Shown here piece after piece: positions 24,315-30,986 of a DNA stretch of 51,017 nt. The first letter of the stretch is position 1. Every line of letters begins with the position of its first letter. Origin of the DNA: Gemella sanguinis ATCC 700632 (GTDB taxonomy: Bacteria; Bacillota; Bacilli; Staphylococcales; Gemellaceae); the NCBI RefSeq assembly GCF_000701685.1, contig NZ_JNJO01000011.1, forward strand, positions 1 through 51,017. Direction: 5' to 3'. The notes under the pieces are model-generated. The model saw only the letters and a list, made by a program, of their open reading frames with translations, did not search any database and was not told where the DNA came from. A program made the translations under genes and the position numbers.

Positions 24315-25436
24315 TTATTTACCAGTAATACGACCAATAATTGTTGATACTTCACGTAATGGTGTATTATTCATAGCTATAAATCCAGCTGAAAAGATTG
24401 CTGCTTTTACTTTTTCAGCAGGTTTCATTTTATTAAAGTTTTTAGCTACATCTTTAACAAATTCAGCATTAGCTTTTCTACTAAAATATCCATCTTTTTT
24501 GTATCCAATATCATGTTTACGACAAATAGCATCTAATGTATCAACCGGTTTAGGATTTTTAGTTAAATCACCATGTCCTGGACCACAATAATTCCCATGT
24601 AATGGTAATTTAAATTTTCCTTTTTTAGCTTCTGTGGCTTTGTTTGTTGCTGCAGTTTTTGTTACTTTTTTAGCTTCTGTGGCTTTATTTATTGCTGCAG
24701 TTTTTGTTACTTTTTTAGCCGCTGTTGCTTTATTTGCTGCTGCAGTTTTTGTTACTTTTTTAGCCGCTGTCGCTTTGTTTGTTGCTGCTATTTTTGTTCC
24801 TTTTTTAGCCGCTGTTGCTTTGTTTGCTACTGCTGCTTTTGTTCCTTTTTTAGCTGTTGTTTTTTTGTTTACTACTGCTGTTTTTGTTCCTTTTTTAGCT
24901 GTTGTTGCTTTGTTTACTACCGCAGTTTTTATTCCTTTTTTAGCCGCTGTTGCTTTGTTTGCTACTACTGTTTTTGTTCCTTTTTTAGCTGTTGTTGCTT
25001 TTCTTGCTACTGCTGTTTTTGCTGTTGGTGTTGTTTTTCTTACAACTGATTTTGTTGCAGTTTTTCTTGTTGTTGGTGTTGTTTTTCTTACAACTGATCT
25101 TGTCGCAGTTTTTCTTACTGTTGGTGTTACTTTTCTTACAACTGGTCTTGTTGTAGTTTTTCTCGCTACCGGTTTTGCAACCACTTTTCTTGCTACTGGT
25201 CTTGCTACAGCTCTTCTTGCTACCGGTTTTGCCACAGCTCTTCTTGCTACTGGTCTTGCTACAGCTCTTCTTGCTACTGGTCTTGCTACAGCTCTTCGAA
25301 CTGGTGTAGCTTTTGCTCTCTTAACACTACCTCCTTTTGAATGAGATTTTGCTTGAACTTCATGATTACTGTCCGCTACTGCACCTACTCCAAATAATAA
25401 AGCCGCCAATGCAAATACACTTAATCCCTTCTTCAT
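24315..25436 (-). CDS. Secreted cationic repeat protein with a phospholipase A2-like domain
   Basis: 373 codons, GGAG nine bases upstream of the ATG. Residues 1-29 are a signal peptide (KKGLSVFALAALLFGVGAVA, cleavage likely after VQA). Residues 46-96 are nine-residue Arg/Ala/Val/Pro repeats (ARRAVARPV type). Residues 99-138 are 16-residue repeats. Residues 152-272 hold eight 15-residue Lys/Ala/Thr repeats (GTKTAVVNKATTAKK type), like histone H1 tails. Residues 277-373 carry YCGPGHG (283-289), a Ca2+-loop YxGPG motif, and DAICRKHDIGY (302-312) with the HDxxY dyad His308-Asp309, the active-site layout of parvovirus VP1 and other secreted phospholipases A2. A membrane-lipid hydrolase delivered by a polycationic stalk is an inference. 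No wall anchor is visible. Confidence 0.82.
   Translation of the reverse strand: MKKGLSVFALAALLFGVGAVADSNHEVQAKSHSKGGSVKRAKATPVRRAVARPVARRAVARPVARRAVAKPVARRAVARPVARKVVAKPVARKTTTRPVVRKVTPTVRKTATRSVVRKTTPTTRKTATKSVVRKTTPTAKTAVARKATTAKKGTKTVVANKATAAKKGIKTAVVNKATTAKKGTKTAVVNKKTTAKKGTKAAVANKATAAKKGTKIAATNKATAAKKVTKTAAANKATAAKKVTKTAAINKATEAKKVTKTAATNKATEAKKGKFKLPLHGNYCGPGHGDLTKNPKPVDTLDAICRKHDIGYKKDGYFSRKANAEFVKDVAKNFNKMKPAEKVKAAIFSAGFIAMNNTPLREVSTIIGRITGK
24621..24983 (-). repeat. Tandem 45-bp repeat array, eight copies
   Basis: Codes for eight consecutive 15-residue units of the form GTKTAVVNKATTAKK (residues 152-272 of the PLA2-like protein). Copies differ at a few positions, mostly the first and the fourth to seventh residues. 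Copy number is likely to vary between strains by slippage or recombination. Confidence 0.9.
25149..25301 (-). repeat. Tandem 27-bp repeat array
   Basis: Codes for nine-residue units of the ARRAVARPV type in residues 46-96 of the same protein. The units nearest the signal peptide are almost identical at DNA level; later ones drift to Lys/Thr-rich forms. Confidence 0.85.
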
Positions 25437-25500
25437 ATGTTTGTTCTCCTTTATAATAAATTAGCTAACAAATAATCACTATTAGTTAACTTTGAGAAAT

Positions 25501-25529
25501 ACTATATCATAAATAAAATTCTATATCAA
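25501..25529 (-). promoter_or_regulatory. Promoter of the PLA2-like gene
   Basis: Minus strand -35 TTGATA (25524-25529), 17-bp spacer, -10 TATAGT (25501-25506), about 65 bp before the start codon. Confidence 0.55.
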
Positions 25530-25559
25530 TAGCAATTTTTCTTGTTTAATATTATATTT

Positions 25560-25574
25560 CGATAATTATTATCA
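25560..25574. promoter_or_regulatory. Fur-like box upstream of the PLA2-like gene
   Basis: CGATAATTATTATCA matches TGATAATNATTATCA at 14 of 15 positions and is nearly a perfect palindrome. It lies about 30 bp upstream of the best -35 hexamer. A TATAAT on the minus strand just downstream of the box could form a second promoter overlapped by it. Confidence 0.6.
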
Positions 25575-25892
25575 TTACTTGTACATTGAAAATTTTCACT
25601 ATATAATTTCTATCTCTTTTCAATTAACAATTATTATTTTAATATAAACATATTCTTTATCTTTAATACACTTTCTAAAGATTTTTAAATATACACCTTA
25701 GTTTAATACGATAAATTATATTTATACACTTACTATTTATATTATCTATATAATATTTTAGAGACTTTACAAAGTTATCATTTATATTATGAAAATTTTT
25801 TCTGTAAATTTTTGGAAATTATCTATAATCATATTAGAATTTTTAGTCATTATAATTTTTTTTAAAATACTACCCATCTATATATAAATAAT

Positions 25893-25929
25893 AAACCCGA
25901 AATAAATCTTGATAATTTATTTCAGGTTT
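25893..25929 (-). terminator. Terminator after the Ser/Gly-rich protein gene
   Basis: Stem AAACCcGAAATAAAT/ATTTATTTCaGGTTT with one mismatch, followed by T-rich DNA on the minus strand. Confidence 0.7.
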
Positions 25930-25938
25930 ATATCCTTA

Positions 25939-26988
25939 TTAATTTTCGTTTGGTAATTGAATCAATTGATTATTATTTGTTCTGTAGAAAGTCATATTTT
26001 GCCCTCTAAATATACGACTTCTAAACTTACTAACATTCGGACTAACGACATTTAGTTGTGTTTGATTGTGTCTGTTATTCTGCAATGTTTTACTAGAAAT
26101 TACTATATTATTTCTAGTTCTATTTTTATGTAACCCTGCTCCCCTTCTTGTTACAAAGTTACTTCTAAACTTATTAACATTTGGACTAACAGTATTTAGC
26201 TGTGCTATATTTTGTCTATTATTCTGAAGTGTTCTATTAGAAATTACTACATTATTTCCAGTTCCAAATCTAGTTCTATTTTTATGTAATCCTGCTCCCC
26301 TTCTTGTTACAAAATTACTTCTAAAGTTCTTAGTAACAATGTTATTACTTCCTATATTTTTTGTATTTCTATTCGATGAATTAGTAAATGTTGTTTTTCC
26401 GTAAGCTCTTGTTTTACCAAATCTTGACTTTGTAATATTTCTTGATGAACCAAATGATCTATTACTTAAATTATTGTGTAAATTAGAAGTTCTAGTTGCT
26501 ATTCCATTTGAATACCTATTTCTATTATTTGTTTTTGAACTTGTACCCACTCTTGAACTTCTATTAGATAATGAGCCAAATGATGAACGTCCTCTAGATT
26601 TTCCATAAGTTAAACTTCTTGAGCTATCAAATAACGATTCATTTGATGAACTTCTTTTTGAGCTTCCATACGAAGACCCACGAGATGATTTCGCTCTTGA
26701 ACTTCCATATGATGAGCCGTATGATGATTTTCCTCTTGAGCTACCATATGATGAACCACGTGACGAGCTTCCTCTTGAACTTCCATATGATGATCCATGT
26801 GATGAACTACCTCTTGAACTTCCATATGATGAGCCATGTGACGAACTTCCTCTTGAGCTACTATGAGATGAGCTGCTAGAAGAGCTCCCCTTACCACCTT
26901 TTGCAAAAGCTTGATGTCCCCCATCTGCTATTGCTAATCCACCACATAATAATGTACTTATTGCAAATACTGTCAATCCTTTTTTCAT
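25939..26988 (-). CDS. Secreted Ser/Gly/Arg-rich repeat protein
   Basis: 349 codons, GGAGACAG before the ATG. The signal peptide (KKGLTVFAISTLLCGGLAIA, then HQAFAK) is closely similar to that of the PLA2-like protein upstream. Residues 35-111 are Ser-rich with five 13-residue units of the GSSSHGSSYGSSR type. Residues 112-220 are Ser/Asn/Arg-rich without a clear period. Residues 221-272 and 273-320 are two copies of a roughly 50-residue unit starting FRSNFVTRRGAGLHKNRTR and ending LNTVSPNVN, with a third copy begun (KFRSR). No enzyme motif, LPXTG or choline-binding repeat is visible. It is basic and disordered, likely a secreted or surface-adsorbed structural or adhesive protein; function unknown. 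Confidence 0.8.
   Translation of the reverse strand: MKKGLTVFAISTLLCGGLAIADGGHQAFAKGGKGSSSSSSSHSSSRGSSSHGSSYGSSRGSSSHGSSYGSSRGSSSRGSSYGSSRGKSSYGSSYGSSRAKSSRGSSYGSSKRSSSNESLFDSSRSLTYGKSRGRSSFGSLSNRSSRVGTSSKTNNRNRYSNGIATRTSNLHNNLSNRSFGSSRNITKSRFGKTRAYGKTTFTNSSNRNTKNIGSNNIVTKNFRSNFVTRRGAGLHKNRTRFGTGNNVVISNRTLQNNRQNIAQLNTVSPNVNKFRSNFVTRRGAGLHKNRTRNNIVISSKTLQNNRHNQTQLNVVSPNVSKFRSRIFRGQNMTFYRTNNNQLIQLPNEN
26656..26850 (-). repeat. Tandem 39-bp repeats in the Ser/Gly-rich gene
   Basis: Five adjacent 13-codon units (residues 47-111) of the GSSSHGSSYGSSR type. The first two are nearly identical; the others replace His by Arg or Tyr and the last Arg by Lys. Confidence 0.85.
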
Positions 26989-27139
26989 TCTCTCTGTCTC
27001 CTCTCACTTTTATACATTTATTTTACCATAGATTCAGCAAACAATAAAGTTAACTTATATTTTTTGTTTATTTCTTTTGATAAATTAATTGTATATGAGT
27101 TTTATGAATATAAAATAAAGATTAAATTTTTTAAAAAAA

Positions 27140-27176
27140 TAACCCAAAGTTATCATCACAACATAACTTTAGGTTA
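27140..27176 (-). terminator. Terminator of the marR operon
   Basis: Fourteen-base arms TAACCtAAAGTTAT/ATAACTTTgGGTTA on the minus strand with one mismatch, followed by TTTTTTT. Confidence 0.8.
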
Positions 27177-27211
27177 CTGAAATATTAGTATTATAGAATT
27201 TATTGAGTCTT

Positions 27212-27865
27212 TTAAGATATTTTAAAATCAGAGTAATGATATACCCCTTCTCTTTTGTTGCCTATTGCATTATCCACAATTGCCTTACCTAGAATTTCTA
27301 CCTCGATAGGTTTATATTTTTCAAATTTTCCTACAAGAATTTTTTTAAAAATCGGTGCTACCTTCATGAATAATTCCTCTACTAATCTCTTATCATCTCG
27401 CTTAGCTATTAATAAAGAAGGTCGATATATTCTTAAAATACCCAAATCTAATTTTGACAATTCATCCTCTAATTTTCCTTTTATAGAAGTATAAAAGTTC
27501 TTAGATTTACTTGTAGCCCCTAAGGCAGATACGACATTAAAACTTTTTACTTTACCTTCACATAACTTAGCAAAATTAACTGTATAATCTAAATCTATTT
27601 TCTTCTGATTCTCTTTTGTTTTTGCAATTTTTATTGTTGTTCCTAATGCAGCAAAAACATCTGAATTATTTAAAATATCTGTATTAAAATCTAGATTTTC
27701 AAAATCAATAACTATTTTTTCTAACTTATCATTGTCAGGAAATTTCTCTATTGATTTTCTTCCTAGTATATAAACTTTGTTATAATAATCTTGATTTAAT
27801 ACTTCATTTAAAATTTCTTTTCCTACTGCCCCTGTAGATCCTATTATTACTGCTGTATTGTTCAT
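27212..27865 (-). CDS. NAD(P)-binding Rossmann oxidoreductase, HTATIP2-like
   Basis: 217 codons. AVIIGSTGAVGKEILNEVL near residue 4 is the GxxGxxG nucleotide loop. FAALGTTIKIAKTKENQKKIDLDYTVNFAKLC and FNVVSALGATSKSKNFYTSIKGKLEDEL (with the YxxxK-like pair) match the atypical SDR group that includes human HTATIP2 and bacterial YwnB-like proteins. Probably a cytosolic NADPH-dependent reductase or redox sensor; substrate unknown. Third gene of the marR-DUF1304 operon, 22 bp behind DUF1304, so under MarR control. Confidence 0.85.
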   Translation of the reverse strand: MNNTAVIIGSTGAVGKEILNEVLNQDYYNKVYILGRKSIEKFPDNDKLEKIVIDFENLDFNTDILNNSDVFAALGTTIKIAKTKENQKKIDLDYTVNFAKLCEGKVKSFNVVSALGATSKSKNFYTSIKGKLEDELSKLDLGILRIYRPSLLIAKRDDKRLVEELFMKVAPIFKKILVGKFEKYKPIEVEILGKAIVDNAIGNKREGVYHYSDFKIS

Positions 27866-27887
27866 ATTAATCTTGCCCCTTTATAAA

Positions 27888-28247
27888 CTAAAATAATAAT
27901 GAAAGAAGTGCTAATATTGGTAATCCACCTTGTTTTAAAATAATCTTTTTATCACTAGTTAAACCACCATATATAGCTACCAAAATAATATATATTAATA
28001 ACATTGCAACTATTTCTACTGGATTTTTAGATAGAAATGCCCCATATAACAAAGCTACTCCTAATAAACCATTGTAAATACCTTGATTTTTAAATAATGT
28101 ATTTAATCTTGCATTTCTTAATTCCTCTTGCGGAATATTAAATACTCTACTTGTACTTTCAGAATCTGTTGCAAATGTTTCTAAATACATTATATAGAAA
28201 AATAACATTGCAACTAACGTTACTAATATTGTTGATAATATACTCAT
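27888..28247 (-). CDS. DUF1304 membrane protein
   Basis: 119 codons, four predicted membrane segments. The pattern YIMYLETFATDSESTSRVFNIPQEEL...LFKNQGIYNGLLGVALLYG is the DUF1304 signature, with conserved Glu and Asn-Gln-Gly. No activity is known for the family. It lies between marR and the reductase gene, with AGAGG before its ATG. A role in detoxification is suggested only by the MarR context. Confidence 0.88.
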   Translation of the reverse strand: MSILSTILVTLVAMLFFYIMYLETFATDSESTSRVFNIPQEELRNARLNTLFKNQGIYNGLLGVALLYGAFLSKNPVEIVAMLLIYIILVAIYGGLTSDKKIILKQGGLPILALLSLLF

Positions 28248-28261
28248 TATTTATACCTCTT

Positions 28262-28675
28262 CTATTTGAAATTTTCATTAAATTTTTTTAATAGGCTGAC
28301 TAAGTCTTTTAAATCTTTCTCAGTAAATTCATTACCGATAATATCTTGAACAGTTGTTTCTCTTTCGCAACGTCTTATTTCTTCATGAGCTTTTTCAGAA
28401 AGTTCTACTAAGACTTCTCTATTATTATTTTCATTACGTCTTTTAATTACATAACCTTCTTTTTCTAATATTTTTATGTGTCTAGTCACTGCCGCTGCAT
28501 CTATTTCAAGACTTTGTGAAATTTGTTTTGATGTGCTAAAAGAACTTTCATGTAGATATTTTATAATTTGAAATCTTGTTAAACTAATACCTATTTTTTT
28601 CTCAAATAAATCTAGCAATTTTTTATCTAAATTTTTTAAATTATACAATAATTCTATACATTCCTTAACATCCAT
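28262..28675 (-). CDS. MarR-family transcriptional regulator
   Basis: 137 codons, GGAG eight bases before the ATG. The winged helix is visible as LTRFQIIKYLHESSFSTSKQISQSLEIDAAAVTRHIKILEKEGYVIKRRNENNNREVLVELSEKA, including the wing DxR-type segment. MarR dimers usually repress their own operon and release DNA on binding small aromatics or on Cys oxidation. No sensor Cys in the usual N-terminal place is evident; single Cys residues occur near both ends. Two perfect palindromes overlap its promoter and are probable operators. Confidence 0.9.
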   Translation of the reverse strand: MDVKECIELLYNLKNLDKKLLDLFEKKIGISLTRFQIIKYLHESSFSTSKQISQSLEIDAAAVTRHIKILEKEGYVIKRRNENNNREVLVELSEKAHEEIRRCERETTVQDIIGNEFTEKDLKDLVSLLKKFNENFK

Positions 28676-28704
28676 GCTATACTCCTTTTTTAAAAAATAA
28701 TTAA

Positions 28705-28759
28705 TTGACTTGTCAACTATTGATTAATCAATTATAATTCTTTTATATTTAATTATCAA
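28705..28759 (-). promoter_or_regulatory. marR promoter with two palindromic operators
   Basis: Minus strand -35 TTGATA (28754-28759), exact 17-bp spacer, -10 TATAAT (28731-28736). Immediately downstream lie two perfect 12-bp palindromes, TTGATTAATCAA (28720-28731) and TTGACAAGTCAA (28705-28716), sharing TTGA..TCAA ends and spaced 15 bp apart. They are good candidates for cooperative MarR binding. Confidence 0.7.
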
Positions 28760-28834
28760 TAGTTATTTTGTAAGAAATTTCCCTACAACAGGTGTAGGGG
28801 ATTTTCTAAAATATAAAAACTTTACATAATAACA

Positions 28835-28863
28835 TTTACAGACGCTTTTCATTTATATATAAT
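28835..28863 (+). promoter_or_regulatory. glpT promoter
   Basis: -35 TTTACA (28835-28840), 17-bp spacer, -10 TATAAT (28858-28863), leaving a leader of about 115 nt before the ATG at 28984, which has AAGGAG upstream. Confidence 0.65.
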
Positions 28864-28983
28864 AAGGTTTATAAGTTACATACTTTATAAAATAAAGTAA
28901 AAAATTTATTCAAGAAGATTGACGTCATTCCTTCTAACAAAAAATTTAATATACTAAATTATTGAAGTGAAGGAGAAATTTAT

Positions 28984-30321
28984 ATGTTTTCGTTTTTAAA
29001 AGCTTCAGCACCAAAACCGAGAATCGACAGTTCTCGTACTGATGCTGAGTATAAAAGACTTCGATGGCAAGTATTCTCAGGAGTATTCATTGGATACGCA
29101 GCGTACTATCTAATTAGAAAAAACTTCTCACTTGCTATCCCTTATTTAATTGATCAATACGGTTACACTAAAGCTGATTTAGGTAAAGTTTCACTTGCAC
29201 TATCTCTTGCTTATGGTTTCAGTAAATTTATTATGGGTAACGTTTCAGACAGAAGTAATCCTAAGTACTTTATTACTATTGGATTAGTTGCTTCTGCTGC
29301 TGTCAGCTTAATTTTTGGTCTAGTACCTGCAGTGCTTTCTTCATTAACATTTATGATTGTCCTTTCAGCACTTAATGGTTGGTTCCAAGGTATGGGGTAT
29401 CCTCCTGGAGCAAAAACTATGACTAACTGGTTCTCTACTTCAGAACGTGGAGCTTGGTGGAGCTGGTGGAACGTTTCTCACAACCTTGGTGGTGGATTAA
29501 TCGGGCCTCTTGCATTATTAGGACTTTCTCTTTTTGGTGCATGGCAATCACTATTCTACTTACCAGCAATAATCGCTATTATCTTAGCAATTATTATGTT
29601 CTACTTAATGAAAGATACTCCAGAGTCTGAAGGTTTACCTCCAGTTGATGAATGGAGAGGAGAAAAAATCGTAGAAAAAGTTGAGTCTGCTCACACTTTA
29701 TCTGCAAAAGATATTTTCTTTAAATACATTATTAATAACAAATACTTATGGGCTATCGCAGTTGCTAACGTATTCGTATACTTCGTACGTTACGGTATTA
29801 TCGACTGGGCTCCTACTTACCTAAAAGAAGTAAAACACTTCTCTGTTGATAAACAAAGCTGGGCTTACTTCTTATATGAATATGCTGGTATCTTCGGAAT
29901 GTTAGCAAGTGGATACTTAAGTGATAAAGTATTCAAAGGACACCGTGCTCCTCCAATGTTATTATTCTTAACAGGAGTACTTATTGCAGTGTTCGTTTAC
30001 TGGAAAAACCCTCCAGGTAATCCACTTGTAGATAACATTTGTCTAGTAGCTATCGGATTCTTAATCTACGGACCTGTTATGATGATTGGTCTTCAAGCTG
30101 CTGACCTTGTTCCACGTGTTGCTACAGGAACAGCTACTGGTCTTACTGGGTTATTCGGTTACCTACTTGGATCAGCAAGTGCTGGTTATGTTATGGGTAA
30201 ACTTGTTGATGTATTCGGATGGAACGGAGGTTTCTACGCATTAATAGCTTCTTGTGTATTAGCATTCGTATTCATTGCTTTAACATTATTTAAGAAAACA
30301 TCAAAACAATTAGAAGATTAA
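28984..30321 (+). CDS. glpT: GlpT-like organophosphate:phosphate antiporter
   Basis: 445 codons, twelve membrane segments. RWQVFSGVFIGYAAYYLIRKNFSLA near residue 27 includes the substrate-binding Arg. FSKFIMGNVSDRSNP, NGWFQGMGYPPGAKTMTNWFS, the central DTPESEGLPPVDEW loop and RYGIIDWAPTYLKEVKHFSVD with the second binding Arg follow the glycerol-3-phosphate transporter GlpT more closely than UhpT. It exchanges phosphate for glycerol-3-phosphate or a related phosphate ester, and such carriers also admit fosfomycin. Codon use is more biased to C-ending codons than that of its neighbours, suggesting high expression. The convergent signalling operon downstream may regulate it. Confidence 0.92.
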   Translation: MFSFLKASAPKPRIDSSRTDAEYKRLRWQVFSGVFIGYAAYYLIRKNFSLAIPYLIDQYGYTKADLGKVSLALSLAYGFSKFIMGNVSDRSNPKYFITIGLVASAAVSLIFGLVPAVLSSLTFMIVLSALNGWFQGMGYPPGAKTMTNWFSTSERGAWWSWWNVSHNLGGGLIGPLALLGLSLFGAWQSLFYLPAIIAIILAIIMFYLMKDTPESEGLPPVDEWRGEKIVEKVESAHTLSAKDIFFKYIINNKYLWAIAVANVFVYFVRYGIIDWAPTYLKEVKHFSVDKQSWAYFLYEYAGIFGMLASGYLSDKVFKGHRAPPMLLFLTGVLIAVFVYWKNPPGNPLVDNICLVAIGFLIYGPVMMIGLQAADLVPRVATGTATGLTGLFGYLLGSASAGYVMGKLVDVFGWNGGFYALIASCVLAFVFIALTLFKKTSKQLED

Positions 30322-30329
30322 TAAAAAAT

Positions 30330-30360
30330 GGATCTCTATCAAATTATCTGATAGAGATCC
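30330..30360. terminator. Bidirectional terminator glpT/response regulator
   Basis: Perfect 12-bp stem GGATCTCTATCA/TGATAGAGATCC with a seven-base loop. T-rich sequence lies on both outer sides. Confidence 0.9.
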
Positions 30361-30368
30361 TCTTATTT

Positions 30369-30986
30369 TTATAACATTAAGTTAGATTTTAAATACTCAA
30401 CTAACTCACTTCGTTTTTTAGTATTTGTTTTTTCCATAAGTCGCTTTTTATATGTGTCAACTGTTTTTACACTTAAAAACAATTTTTCTCCGATATCAGT
30501 TAAAGTATACCCTTCAACTATATATTTTCCGACTTCTTTTTCTCGTTCACTAAGTTCTATTTCTTTATCTGCTTTATATAATTCATAAAAAATTGTAGCA
30601 TACTTTTCATTCAAGTAAATTTCATTTTTTTCCATTACTACGTCAATAGCTTTTAAAATTTCCTCATGTGCAGTACTTTTTGTTACATAACCTGAAGCTC
30701 CCATTTTAAAAGCTTTTTTTATATATGATTTATCTTCATGCATACTTAGTATAATAACTTTAGCATCTAAATCTTTCTCTTTTATAATCTCCAATATATC
30801 ATAACCACTTCCATCAGGTAATGAAATATCACAAATAAATAAATTATATTCAGTAGTGCTAATTCTTTCTAAAAATTCACCTTTACTCCCACAATCATCA
30901 ATTAAACTAAATTTTTTATTGTCTTCTAACAAAACTCTAATCCCCATTTTTATCAGTTTATGATCATCAATCAATAGTATTTTCAT
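30369..30986 (-). CDS. NarL/LuxR-type response regulator
   Basis: 205 codons. The receiver domain has LLIDDHKLIKMG (acidic pair), FICDISLPDGSGYDIL with the phospho-acceptor Asp near residue 54, ILSMHED and the Lys in YVTKSTAHEEI. The LuxR helix-turn-helix covers about 140-200 (ELSEREKEVGKYIVEGYTL, LFLSVKTVDTYKKRLMEK). It overlaps the kinase gene by 20 bases, so the two form a cognate pair. The layout with a PhnD-like protein resembles Staphylococcus HptA-HptS-HptR, but HptR is an AraC-type regulator while this is UhpA-like. glpT is the probable target. Confidence 0.92.
   Translation of the reverse strand: MKILLIDDHKLIKMGIRVLLEDNKKFSLIDDCGSKGEFLERISTTEYNLFICDISLPDGSGYDILEIIKEKDLDAKVIILSMHEDKSYIKKAFKMGASGYVTKSTAHEEILKAIDVVMEKNEIYLNEKYATIFYELYKADKEIELSEREKEVGKYIVEGYTLTDIGEKLFLSVKTVDTYKKRLMEKTNTKKRSELVEYLKSNLML

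Larger units (their letters stand above)
25437..25938. other. Intergenic region between the two secreted repeat-protein genes
   Basis: About 500 bp, extremely AT-rich. It holds the promoter and Fur-like box of the PLA2-like gene and, at the far end, the terminator of the Ser/Gly-rich gene. Between about 25600 and 25890 I see no ORF, RNA motif or repeat. Confidence 0.6.
28676..28983. other. Divergent intergenic region marR-glpT
   Basis: Contains the marR promoter and operators, a hairpin TCCCTAC...GTAGGGGA (about 28780-28801) of unknown role, and the glpT promoter with a 120-nt leader. TTTACATAATAACATTTACA (28821-28840), with a repeated TTTACA, overlaps the glpT -35 and may be a regulator site. 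Confidence 0.5.

Noticed and set aside
24621..25301. CRISPR array
   Set aside because: The repeats are in-frame coding units of 27 and 45 bp without spacers, and no cas gene is near.
24634..25344. Long plus-strand frame of Val/Ala/Phe-rich repeats
   Set aside because: It is the antisense shadow of the Lys/Ala repeats of the PLA2-like gene. It has no ribosome site or promoter, and the minus-strand frame has a signal peptide and catalytic motifs.
26610..26924. Minus-strand frame of His/Met-rich repeats in the Ser/Gly gene
   Set aside because: It is an alternative frame of the 39-bp repeats without its own ribosome site; the real frame continues through the signal peptide and C-terminal units.
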